A stretch of DNA of 64,000 nt from Sphingomonas endolithica (lineage in GTDB: Bacteria; Pseudomonadota; Alphaproteobacteria; Sphingomonadales; Sphingomonadaceae): assembly GCF_025231525.1 (NCBI RefSeq), contig NZ_CP103057.1:3668501-3732500 (forward strand), given 5' to 3'. The first letter of the stretch is position 1; each line of letters opens with the position of its first letter. The notes under the pieces were generated by a model. It ran no database searches, was not told the origin of the DNA, and saw only the letters and a program-made list of their open reading frames with translations. The position numbers and the translations under genes are program-made. Below, one piece after another: positions 18,843 to 26,717 of the stretch.

Positions 18843-19304
18843 TCAGGCGAGGCGGCGGCCCATGCTGACGCGGTCCTCGGTCCTATATCCGAGCGAATGG
18901 TAAAAGCTCACCAGGCTCATGTTGAGCGACCGCACCTGCAGGTTGATCTTGTGGCAGCCAAGCGCCGCCAGCCGCTGTTCAAGCTCCCTGACCAGAGCAG
19001 AACCGATCCCTAGACGATGATGCGGCCGCGCGACCGTCACCGAATAGAGCCAGCCACGATGCCCGTCATATCCCGCCAGGGCGGCACCGACCAGTTCGTC
19101 CTCGTCAAGCGCGACGACGAACAAATCGGGCTGGGTCGCCATCTTGGTCGGGATCACCGTTTCCGCACGGTTCCAGGGCGGATCGTTGGGGTAGCTGTGC
19201 TCCCAAAGCGACTTCACGGCAGCGAAATTGGCGTCGCGGTACGACTGCACCGTTGTCTCGGCGAGAGTATGGGGCGCGGATCGCCAGGAGGCGGATACGG
19301 TCAT
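18843..19304 (-). CDS. GNAT-family N-acetyltransferase
   Basis: 153 residues. The acetyl-CoA loop appears as RPHHRLGIGSALVRELE (motif A, R/Q-x-x-G-x-G/A) near residue 95, preceded by the beta strand WLYSVTVA. A C-terminal FYHSLGYRTED segment is typical of GNAT enzymes. The acceptor cannot be deduced. It converges with the CcdC-like gene (12-base gap). It is divergent from the Crp-type regulator across a 175-base gap. Confidence 0.82.
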   Translation of the reverse strand: MTVSASWRSAPHTLAETTVQSYRDANFAAVKSLWEHSYPNDPPWNRAETVIPTKMATQPDLFVVALDEDELVGAALAGYDGHRGWLYSVTVARPHHRLGIGSALVRELEQRLAALGCHKINLQVRSLNMSLVSFYHSLGYRTEDRVSMGRRLA

Positions 19305-19479
19305 AAGACGGTGTTCCCGATCGGTTTTGCAAGCTCCACCACTCGGCGAACTCCCGCGACTTCAGCGTGGCGGTCCGTTGGTGGTAGGCGATCGGGGGTC
19401 TGCAGATACCACATGGATCAACTATCCATTTATAACATCGGTCAATATGTTTGTTGTGCGATCGGTGTGATGAAAGGAG

Positions 19480-20205
19480 ATGACAAACGCCTTCGTCGAG
19501 AAATTGCGCGGTTTCGGGCCGCTGAGCGAACAGGATGATGCCGCCTTGCAGGCAGCAACGACGCGGGCGCGCAATTACCCCCGCAAGCATGATCTGATCC
19601 GCGAAGGCGATCGTCCCGGGCCGGTGTTCGTCATGCTCAAGGGCTGGGCCTGTCGGTACAAGATACTCCCCAACGGCACGCGGCAGGTGATGGCGTTCAT
19701 GATGCCCGGCGACTGCTGCGACCTCCACATCAATGTGCTGGCTTATATGGATCACGGCATCCAGACGATCACGCAGGCCACCGTGGCGACGATCTCGCAC
19801 GAGGAGATGACCGGGATGTTCGACGATCATCCCAAGATCGCCAAGGCGATGTACATCTCGCAATTGGTTGACGAGGGCACTTTGCGGGCGTGGATCGTCA
19901 GCATGGGTCGGCGCAGCAGCATCGAGCGCGTCGCGCACTTGATGTGCGAATTGTATCTACGCGCGCGCAACGTGACGGCGTGCGAGGAGGAGCAATTGGT
20001 GCTGCCCGTCACCCAGGCGCTGCTCGCCGATGCGCTGGGCATGACGCCGGTGCACATCAACCGCGTGATCAAGACATTGCGCGAAGCCGGTGCGATGATG
20101 TTGAGCCGGGGCAGCCTGCAGATCGCCGATCCGGGCAAGCTGGTGAACATTGCCGGCTTTGACGAAAATTACCTGCACCGTCGGATGCGCAGTGTATCGG
20201 CATGA
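19480..20205 (+). CDS. Crp/Fnr-family transcriptional regulator
   Basis: 241 residues. A cyclic-nucleotide-binding-type beta-barrel domain (about 25-125, with GPVFVMLKGWACRYK) is followed by a winged helix-turn-helix (about 160-220, with LADALGMTPVHINRVIKTLRE as recognition region). There are no N-terminal cysteine clusters like those of Fnr, so it is not an oxygen-sensing iron-sulfur type. The AAGGAG sequence abuts the ATG with no spacing, which is unusual; upstream in frame there is a stop three codons away. It precedes a Cas5-like gene. Confidence 0.85.
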   Translation: MTNAFVEKLRGFGPLSEQDDAALQAATTRARNYPRKHDLIREGDRPGPVFVMLKGWACRYKILPNGTRQVMAFMMPGDCCDLHINVLAYMDHGIQTITQATVATISHEEMTGMFDDHPKIAKAMYISQLVDEGTLRAWIVSMGRRSSIERVAHLMCELYLRARNVTACEEEQLVLPVTQALLADALGMTPVHINRVIKTLREAGAMMLSRGSLQIADPGKLVNIAGFDENYLHRRMRSVSA

Positions 20206-20354
20206 GCCGCGCGCTCGGTCGTCACGGCGTGTCGAGCCGGTACGAGCATTACGTTTTTACTCTGTCCAATTCGGATCAATCACGGTCCGCTTTGGAGCCA
20301 TCGCTTCTACACAGTTCCGATGACGACGGCGGCCGCCAGTCGCGGGGGCGCGTG

Positions 20355-20966
20355 ATGGAAATCCGAGTGCAAGTGAGCGGGGAGCGTGCCTGCTTCAAGC
20401 GGGTTGAGTTCGCCGAGGATCTGGTCAGCTATGACGTGATCCCGCCACTCGCGGCGCGCAGGCTCTTAGAAACCATCTACTGCACGCCGGACATGCGCTG
20501 GAGGATCGAGGAAATCCGCGTGCTCCGCCCGATACGGTCGACCTGGATGTCGCTGGCCGAGGCCGAGCCGGGAACTGCCGACAATGTGACACGGATCGTC
20601 GCCGGACGGCACGATCGCCGGATGGCCAACGTCCTGGTAGACGTCGGCTATGTCATCACCGCCCGGTTGGAGGCGGCGGACGGGCAGGCAGGCCCCCATG
20701 CCGCGATCTTCCGCCGCCGCGTCGCCAGCGGCGCGTATGTGCGGCAGCCCTATGTCGGCCTGCCGGCATTTACCGCGCACGTCGTCGAATTGCAGCCCGA
20801 TGCTTCGCCGCCGTTGAACGACGTGCGGGGCGGGCCGGTCGATCTCGGCTGGATGCTGTACGATGTGCCAGGGGACGGATCGGCCGGACCGCGGCTGTTC
20901 CGTCCGACGATGATCGACGGCGTGATCGATCTTCGGCGGCGCGAGTCGCTGATCCTTGCGGGATAA
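20355..20966 (+). CDS. Orphan Cas5 (type I-C, Cas5c/Cas5d) homologue
   Basis: 203 residues from the ATG at 20355; an ATG at 20202 overlapping the regulator stop would add 51 non-conserved-looking residues. The N-terminus follows Cas5c closely: ACFKRVEF, VSYDVIPPLAARRLLETIY, then RWRIEEIRVLRPIRST. The later parts also fit: DRRMANVLVDVGYVI, the FRRRVASGAYVRQPYVGLPAF segment, DLGWMLYDV and the RLFRPTMIDGVIDL end. In type I-C systems Cas5 processes crRNA and joins Cascade. No cas3, cas7, cas8, cas1 or repeats are nearby, so the role here is unknown. It follows a Crp/Fnr gene and may be controlled by it. Confidence 0.75.
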   Translation: MEIRVQVSGERACFKRVEFAEDLVSYDVIPPLAARRLLETIYCTPDMRWRIEEIRVLRPIRSTWMSLAEAEPGTADNVTRIVAGRHDRRMANVLVDVGYVITARLEAADGQAGPHAAIFRRRVASGAYVRQPYVGLPAFTAHVVELQPDASPPLNDVRGGPVDLGWMLYDVPGDGSAGPRLFRPTMIDGVIDLRRRESLILAG

Positions 20967-20990
20967 GGCTCCGGGCCGTATCGCCGCTTC

Positions 20991-22526
20991 ATGATCAAAC
21001 GCGCGCTACCCGTCACCCGCGAGGCCGATTTCTCCGCCTGGTACCAGTCCGTCATCACCGAGGCCGACCTCGCCGAGGAATCCGGCGTACGCGGCTGCAT
21101 GGTCATTCGGCCGTGGGGCTATGGCATCTGGGAGCGAATCCAGCGCCTGCTCGACGATCGCATCAAGGCGACGGGGCACGAGAATTGCTATTTCCCGCTG
21201 TTCATCCCGCTCTCCTATTTCGAGAAGGAGGCCGAGCATGTCGAGGGCTTCGCCAAGGAAATGGCGGTCGTCACGCACCACCGGCTGGTGAGCGACGGCA
21301 AGGGCGGGCTGGTGCCCGATCCCACCGCCAAGCTGGAGGAGCCGCTTGTCGTCCGCCCGACCTCGGAAACGGTCATCGGCATGGCCTTTGCGCGCTGGGT
21401 GCAATCGTGGCGCGACCTGCCGGTGCTGATCAATCAATGGGCCAATGTGGTGCGCTGGGAGATGCGCACGCGCATGTTCCTGCGCACGTCCGAATTCCTC
21501 TGGCAGGAAGGGCATACCGCGCACGCCACCGAGGCCGAGGCGCGCGACGAGACGCTCAAGATGCTCGAAGTGTATCGTAGCTTCGCCGAGGATTGCGTAG
21601 CGCTGCCGGTAGTGGCCGGCGAGAAGCCGGAGAATGAGCGCTTCCCCGGCGCGGTCGCGACCTATTCGATCGAGGCGATGATGCAGGACGGCAAGGCGCT
21701 GCAGGCCGGCACATCGCATTTCCTCGGCACCAATTTCGCCAGCGCGCAGAACATTCGCTTCCAGAACGCCGCGGGTGAGCTGGAACTGGCGCAGACGACC
21801 AGCTGGGGCATGTCGACGCGGATGATCGGCGGGCTGATCATGGTGCATGGTGATGACGACGGACTGCGCGTGCCGCCGCGCGTCGCGCCGTGGCAGGTGG
21901 TGATCGTGCCGATGCTGCGCGATCAGCCCGAGGACGAAGCGATCATCGCCTATTGCAAGGCGCTGCAGGCCGGCCTCGCCAAGCAATCGGCACTGGGCGA
22001 GCCCGTGCGCGCCTTGCTCGATCTCAAATTCGGCAAGGCCGCGACCAAGCGCTGGGGCTGGGTCAAGAAAGGCGCGCCGGTCGTGATCGAAGTCGGCGGG
22101 CGTGACGTGGCGGGCGGCAACGTCTCGGTCATTCGCCGCGATCGGCTGTACCGCGAGGACGGCAAGCTCGACAGCGCCGTGGTGGCGCAGGGCGATTTCG
22201 TCGGCGGTGCCGGCGCGATACTGGAGGCGATCCAGCTGTCGCTGTACGAGGAAGCGCATGCCCGCCTGCGTGCGAACATCGCGCCAATCGAGGATTGGGC
22301 CGGCGTAGAGGCGACCTTCGGGGCGGATACAAAGAATCCCGGCTGGGTGGACGTGCCCTGGTCCAAACCGACCGGCGCTGCGCTCGACGCGGTGGTCGAG
22401 CGGCTGAAGGCGCTCAAGCTCACGATCCGCAACGCACCGATGGGGCAGACCGGCAAGGGGGCCACGACCTGCATCTTTACCGGCGCGCCAGCAGTGGAGC
22501 GGGTGCTGATCGGGCGATCATATTGA
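20991..22526 (+). CDS. proS: Prolyl-tRNA synthetase, archaeal/eukaryotic-like type
   Basis: 511 residues. It charges tRNA-Pro. It is the ProS type 3 form, without the bacterial editing insertion: it starts MIKRALPVTREADFSAWY, has class II motif 2 around RWEMRTRMFLRTSEFLWQEGHT, and ends in a zinc-domain-like region finishing with a C-terminal Tyr (GRSY). The YF PLFIP and GVRGCMVIRPWGYGIWE segments are typical of this branch. The ATG at 20991 fits family length. Convergent with the next gene. Confidence 0.93.
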   Translation: MIKRALPVTREADFSAWYQSVITEADLAEESGVRGCMVIRPWGYGIWERIQRLLDDRIKATGHENCYFPLFIPLSYFEKEAEHVEGFAKEMAVVTHHRLVSDGKGGLVPDPTAKLEEPLVVRPTSETVIGMAFARWVQSWRDLPVLINQWANVVRWEMRTRMFLRTSEFLWQEGHTAHATEAEARDETLKMLEVYRSFAEDCVALPVVAGEKPENERFPGAVATYSIEAMMQDGKALQAGTSHFLGTNFASAQNIRFQNAAGELELAQTTSWGMSTRMIGGLIMVHGDDDGLRVPPRVAPWQVVIVPMLRDQPEDEAIIAYCKALQAGLAKQSALGEPVRALLDLKFGKAATKRWGWVKKGAPVVIEVGGRDVAGGNVSVIRRDRLYREDGKLDSAVVAQGDFVGGAGAILEAIQLSLYEEAHARLRANIAPIEDWAGVEATFGADTKNPGWVDVPWSKPTGAALDAVVERLKALKLTIRNAPMGQTGKGATTCIFTGAPAVERVLIGRSY

Positions 22527-22580
22527 TCCCGGAGGGATAGGCGACGTCAGGGCAAGAATCCCGCTCGACCTTCAGCTTGC

Positions 22581-23357
22581 CTAGCCGCGACCTGCCGCCT
22601 GCAAGATGAGCTGGGCAATCTCGCGCGGGTGCGAGATCAGCGACAGGTGGCTGGCGTTCAGCTCGATCGTGGTCGCGCCCATGCGCTTGGCCATGAACCG
22701 CTCCAACTCGGGATCGATCGTTCGGTCGTCGCGCGAGACGGCGTAGAAGCTCGGCTTGCTGCGCCACGCGGCTTGCGTCGTCCGGCCGGTCAGCAACGCC
22801 TTATGAAACGGCTGCTGTACGGCAAACAGCGCTTTGGCCTTCGCGGGCGGGAGATCGCCGGCGAAATCACGCAGGAACGCCGCTTCGCTAAGCCGGCCCT
22901 TGTCGCCGTCGAACACGATCCCGGCCGATGCCGGGGGCGTGGGAAACCGCTTGGCCAGCGCGGCATAATCCTCACCCGCATCTGGCGCGCGTGCCGCTAC
23001 ATACACAAGTGCTGTGACATTGGGGTCGATCCCGGCTTCCGAGACGATCGTGCCGGCGAACGAATGCCCGACAAGCACGGTCGGCCCATCCTGTCGCGCC
23101 AGTACTTTGCGCGTCGCGGCCACGGAATCCTCCAGCGTGGTCAGTGGGTTCTGCACTGCGGTGACGGCAAGGCCGGCGGCTTGCAGGCGCGGGATCACCT
23201 CCGACCAGCACGATCCGTCGGCATACAGGCCGTGCACCAGCACCACGTTGCGAGCGACCGGCGGCGTGCTTGCCGCGCTTGAAATGCCCGCATGCATCAC
23301 CCCCGCCGTGCCGATGGCGGCAAGGGCGACAAAGCGGCGGCGATCGATCGACGTCAT
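22581..23357 (-). CDS. Tat-exported alpha/beta hydrolase (salicylate-esterase-like)
   Basis: 258 residues from the ATG at 23357, which has GAGGAG upstream. The signal DRRRFVALAAIGTAG is a twin-arginine signal. The mature protein has LVHGLYADGSCW, the nucleophile elbow GHSFAG and a C-terminal NASHLSLISHP with the catalytic His. It belongs to the small esterase group that includes plant methyl-salicylate esterases and many bacterial hydrolases; the substrate is unknown. The open frame continues upstream to 24029, but that part overlaps other features and lacks coding character. Confidence 0.82.
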   Translation of the reverse strand: MTSIDRRRFVALAAIGTAGVMHAGISSAASTPPVARNVVLVHGLYADGSCWSEVIPRLQAAGLAVTAVQNPLTTLEDSVAATRKVLARQDGPTVLVGHSFAGTIVSEAGIDPNVTALVYVAARAPDAGEDYAALAKRFPTPPASAGIVFDGDKGRLSEAAFLRDFAGDLPPAKAKALFAVQQPFHKALLTGRTTQAAWRSKPSFYAVSRDDRTIDPELERFMAKRMGATTIELNASHLSLISHPREIAQLILQAAGRG

Positions 23358-23432
23358 GGCTATTCTCCTCGCAGGATGCAGCCGGCGCACCAGCCACAAA
23401 GAGCCTCTCGCCGTCCCCCTAACGCATGGCGA

Positions 23433-23612
23433 CGATGGCGCCAATATCCGGCTCGCCACGCGCTGCGTTTCGTAGCGCGTGGCGTGTCGGGCAAGCGTGC
23501 GGCAAGGCGTGGCACAGGCTGTACGTGCCCAGCACCGGCCGGTGGCCGACGCCGAAGCGCTGATCGAACACGAAGCACTTGCCTTGCCATCGACTCTCGC
23601 TGGCCGGTACTG
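23433..23612 (-). pseudogene. Decayed partial copy of the trhO 3' end
   Basis: Read leftwards, this stretch encodes VPASESRWQGKCFVFDQR, VGHRPVLGTYSLCHA and ends EPDIGAIVAMR. This matches the C-terminus of the nearby trhO gene (VPASESRWQGECFVFDQR, GTHSLCHACR, and the last residues DAHVGAVITKT), but with the two CxxC-rich middle segments deleted. The DNA match is clear over about 105 bases (for example GTGGCCGACG and GCTGATCGAA, GACTCTCGCT). There is no start and no rhodanese domain. It is a remnant of a tandem or gene-conversion duplication. Confidence 0.7.
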
Positions 23613-23692
23613 ACCGACTGGCAAGCGACCGGGAACTGCGTCTTGGCCGTGCCCGATGCAGGGATGGTACCAACGATGGGCAATGAGCGCAG

Positions 23693-24193
23693 ATGCCGTT
23701 AGAGCCTGAGGACGATCATCCGCCGCGAGACCGTCCCGTCCGTTCGTCGTGGGGGCGGGCCAGGCGGGTTGCACTTGCCTTGGCAATCCTGCCGGTGGCG
23801 ATCGTCTTGATCGTGCCGGAAGGTCATCTCGCCTGCGACGCGCCTTATGTGGCGCCAGAGCACAGCCCGGACAAACGTTGGACGTTGACGCTGTGCCGAC
23901 GCCCCATGTTTTTCGCCATGCCTGGCGGCAGTAGCGACGCACCAGGATGGATGGTGCTGCGGGACGAACGACATGCCATCCGCGGCGTATCCAGCCTGGA
24001 GATGGTGCAGCTGTACGGCGATGCGGCACCCGGCACGCAGACCATGTGGGAAGCCGATCGGGTATCGCGGACGTTCGTGGTGGATCTGCCGCTCGTCGAT
24101 GCCTCCAATCCTGTCCGGCGGTGGTTGGACGATCGGATATGGCGCCTGAGGGCTCTTCTGGGGCTCACCCCCTCAAGTGAAAGCCTGCACTAG
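23693..24193 (+). CDS. Single-pass membrane or exported protein of unknown function
   Basis: 166 residues. A basic N-terminus (RVALALAILPVAIVLIVPEG) forms one hydrophobic segment at about 26-44. The rest contains paired cysteines in HLACDAP and LTLCRRP and a beta-rich MVLRDERHAIRG stretch. I do not recognise the family. It is free of internal stops, has sphingomonad-like third-position GC and sits between two leftward features. The ATG at 23693 is the first possible start; a weak AG-rich site precedes it. Confidence 0.5.
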   Translation: MPLEPEDDHPPRDRPVRSSWGRARRVALALAILPVAIVLIVPEGHLACDAPYVAPEHSPDKRWTLTLCRRPMFFAMPGGSSDAPGWMVLRDERHAIRGVSSLEMVQLYGDAAPGTQTMWEADRVSRTFVVDLPLVDASNPVRRWLDDRIWRLRALLGLTPSSESLH

Positions 24194-24249
24194 CTATCCT
24201 GCGCCGTCCTGACCGCTGCCTCATAGCTGATGGCGGGCCGGATGCGCGC

Positions 24250-24489
24250 TCAGCGCCAGCTACGGCCATCCGATCCCGCACACCCATAAGGCGGTAGCTG
24301 CCCCGGAAAACGCTGTTGCATCGTGTGACAGCCCCAGTTCCGCATCGGTGCCGGCGCATAGCCGTTGAGCGCGATGCCGACCTCGTCATACGGACTCTCG
24401 GCATGCGCGACATACATGTACCAGCGCCCGCCAAAGAGTGCCGCCGCCGCGACGAGGAGGACGCAAACGACCTGAACGATCTTCTTCAT
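24250..24489 (-). CDS. Small membrane-anchored or secreted protein
   Basis: 79 residues. A lysine-led hydrophobic segment (3-22) is followed by YVAHAESPYDEVG, RNWGCHTMQQRFPGQLPPYGC and a short tail. The two Cys could form a disulfide. Small proteins with this pattern occur in sphingomonads but without known function. It lies 38 bases upstream of trhO's stop on the same strand, so it may be cotranscribed with trhO. Confidence 0.55.
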   Translation of the reverse strand: MKKIVQVVCVLLVAAAALFGGRWYMYVAHAESPYDEVGIALNGYAPAPMRNWGCHTMQQRFPGQLPPYGCAGSDGRSWR

Positions 24490-24527
24490 TTTCAGCCTTG
24501 TTCAAAACCGGGCACGCTGCCGCACCG

Positions 24528-25460
24528 TTAAGTCTTGGTGATGACCGCGCCGACATGCGCATCGCCGCGTGCCTGCGCCAATAGCACCTGGCGGTGACGC
24601 TCGGCATAGCCGGCACGCTGCGTGTCATCGCGGTGGTCATGGCAGGCAGGGCAGCTGACGCCTTCGACATAGAGACCGGAGTCCCGTTCTTCGGCGCTGA
24701 CCGGCATCCGGCAGGCGTGACACAGGCTATGCGTGCCGGCCATGAGCCCGTGGCCGACGGCGACGCGCTGATCGAAGACGAAGCATTCGCCCTGCCAGCG
24801 GCTCTCGCTTGCCGGCACCTGTTCCAGATATTTCAGGATGCCACCTTCGAGATGGTACACATCCTCCAGCCCCTCGGCCTTGAGGAAGGCGGTGGATTTC
24901 TCGCAGCGAATACCACCGGTGCAGAACATGGCGATCTTCTTGTCGGCCAGTTCGCCACGATGCGCGCGGAACCAGGCGGGGAAATCACTGAAGCTCTTGG
25001 TCGCCGGGTCGATCGCACCGGCAAAGGTGCCGACCTTCACCTCGTAATCGTTGCGCGTGTCGATAACCACGGTGTCCGGACTGGCGATCAGCGCGTTCCA
25101 GTCGGCGGGTTTGACGTAATGGCCGGTGCCGGCAAGCGGATCGATGTCGGGTTGGCCCATCGTCACGATCTCACGCTTGAGCCGTACCTTCATGCGCAGG
25201 AACGGTGGAGTCTCGGCAGAGCTGTCCTTCACCTCCAGTTCGGCGCAGTCGGGCAGGGTGCGGATATGCGCGAGGACGATGTCGATCGCGTCGGCGGTGC
25301 CGGCGATCGTGCCGTTGATGCCTTCGCGCGCCAGTAGCAGCGTGCCCTTGACGTGATTGGCGGCGCAAACCGCCAGTAAAGGTACGCGCAACGCAGCGGG
25401 ATCGGGGAAGCGGGCGAAGCGGTACAGCGCCGCGACGCGGATAGGGGCGGGGACGATCAT
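24528..25460 (-). CDS. trhO: Oxygen-dependent tRNA uridine(34) hydroxylase (TrhO, rhodanese family)
   Basis: 310 residues from the ATG at 25460. It makes 5-hydroxyuridine at tRNA position 34. The order is an acylphosphatase-like N-terminal domain (about 10-95), a rhodanese domain with the active-site Cys in MFCTGGIRCEKS (about 190) preceded by DTRNDYEV, and a C-terminal part with two CxxC-type pairs (HSLCHACR, VSCPACH). It is complete. An alternative start 13 codons upstream has no ribosome binding site. A decayed copy of its 3' end lies 1 kb downstream. Confidence 0.9.
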   Translation of the reverse strand: MIVPAPIRVAALYRFARFPDPAALRVPLLAVCAANHVKGTLLLAREGINGTIAGTADAIDIVLAHIRTLPDCAELEVKDSSAETPPFLRMKVRLKREIVTMGQPDIDPLAGTGHYVKPADWNALIASPDTVVIDTRNDYEVKVGTFAGAIDPATKSFSDFPAWFRAHRGELADKKIAMFCTGGIRCEKSTAFLKAEGLEDVYHLEGGILKYLEQVPASESRWQGECFVFDQRVAVGHGLMAGTHSLCHACRMPVSAEERDSGLYVEGVSCPACHDHRDDTQRAGYAERHRQVLLAQARGDAHVGAVITKT

Positions 25461-25499
25461 CAGGCTTGGCGCTCTACGATCGTCCCCGTCCGCTGGCAA

Positions 25500-26564
25500 T
25501 TATGCTGCCTTCAGCGACTGCATATCGATCACGAAGCGATATTTGACGTCGCTCTTGATCATCCGGTCATAGGCCGTGTCGATGTTCTGGATGTCGATCA
25601 TCTCGATGTCCGAGGTCAGGCCATGCTCGACGCAGAAATCGAGCATCTCCTGTGTCTCCTTGATCCCGCCGATCAGTGACCCGGCGATCGAGCGACGCTT
25701 GAACACCAGGTTGCCGACGCTGGGCGAAGGATGCGGGGTTTCCGGCACGCCGACCAATGTCATTGTGCCGTCGCGCTTCAGCTGGAGCAGGAAGGGATCG
25801 AGGTCATGTGCTGCGGCGACGGTGTTGAGAATGAAGTCGAAGCTGTTGGCATGCTCGGCCATCGCGTCGGCATCCTTCGACACGATCAGATCGGTCGCGC
25901 CGAGCCGCTTGGCATCCTCGCGCTTGGTGGGCGAGGTGCTGAACACATAGACGTCCGCCCCCATCGCCTTGGCGATCTTGACGCCCATGTGGCCCAGACC
26001 CCCGAGACCCACGATGCCGACCTTCTGGCCCGGCCCGACCTTCCAATGGTGCAGCGGCGAATAGGTGGTGATGCCGGCGCACAGCAAGGGCGCAACCGCG
26101 GCAAGATCGGCCTCGTCGTGACCGACCTTGAGCACGAAACCCTGCTTGACGACGATGTGATCGGAATAACCGCCGAACGTATATCCGCCCGATACGCTGT
26201 CCGGCCCGTCATAGGTGCCGACGAAGCCGGTCGTCTCGCAATATTGCTCTTCGCTTTCCTGGCAGGACGGGCAATGGCCGCAGCTGTCGACCATGCACCC
26301 GACACCGGCGAGGTCACCAACGGCGAACTTGGTCACATCGCTGCCGACCGCCGAGATGCGGCCGACGATCTCATGTCCAGGCACGCAAGGGTAATTGGTC
26401 GCACCCCATTCGCCGCGGGCGGTGTGCAGATCGGAATGGCAGACACCGCAGAACAGGATGTCGATCGCGACATCGTCGGCGAGAAGATCGCGGCGCTCGA
26501 ACGAAAAGGGGGCGAACGGCGCGTCGGCAGACGGCGCCGCGAAGGCGTTGGCGGTGGTGGTGAC
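25500..26564 (-). CDS. Zinc-dependent alcohol dehydrogenase (YahK/CAD type), no canonical start
   Basis: About 354 residues if read from the GTC at 26564, the position where the family's start is expected. The catalytic zinc motif CGVCHSDLH, the GHEIVGRI segment, the structural zinc cysteines in GHCPSCQESEEQYC and the Rossmann motif GLGGLGHMGVK are all intact, and it ends normally. It reduces aldehydes with NADPH. No ATG, GTG or TTG lies in frame between the stop at 26580 and a GTG at 26384, and that GTG would remove the catalytic zinc site. Either a point change has lost the start (GTG to GTC) or the sequence has an error. Confidence 0.8.
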   Translation of the reverse strand, partial: VTTTANAFAAPSADAPFAPFSFERRDLLADDVAIDILFCGVCHSDLHTARGEWGATNYPCVPGHEIVGRISAVGSDVTKFAVGDLAGVGCMVDSCGHCPSCQESEEQYCETTGFVGTYDGPDSVSGGYTFGGYSDHIVVKQGFVLKVGHDEADLAAVAPLLCAGITTYSPLHHWKVGPGQKVGIVGLGGLGHMGVKIAKAMGADVYVFSTSPTKREDAKRLGATDLIVSKDADAMAEHANSFDFILNTVAAAHDLDPFLLQLKRDGTMTLVGVPETPHPSPSVGNLVFKRRSIAGSLIGGIKETQEMLDFCVEHGLTSDIEMIDIQNIDTAYDRMIKSDVKYRFVIDMQSLKAA

Positions 26565-26717
26565 GAAAAATTCCCGAGATCAGAGGAAGTTGGCAGGAGA
26601 GTCGAGTAAATGGCCCTCGCGGCGCCGGCCACAAGGTGTGGGAGCCATATTAAGGCTGTTCCGCTTCGGAAGGCCGTCATCACCCGACCCGGGCGGCGAC
26701 CGCCCGGCGTCGCCGCT

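Noticed and set aside
20202..20354. Longer N-terminus for the Cas5-like protein from the ATG overlapping the Crp gene stop
   Set aside because: The 51 extra residues are Ser/Arg-rich without likeness to Cas5, whereas the ATG at 20355 places the start exactly where Cas5c proteins begin; the overlap start cannot be fully excluded.
23358..24029. In-frame extension of the Tat hydrolase up to 24029
   Set aside because: A good start with GAGGAG and a Tat signal lies at 23357, and the extension covers the trhO remnant and another gene.
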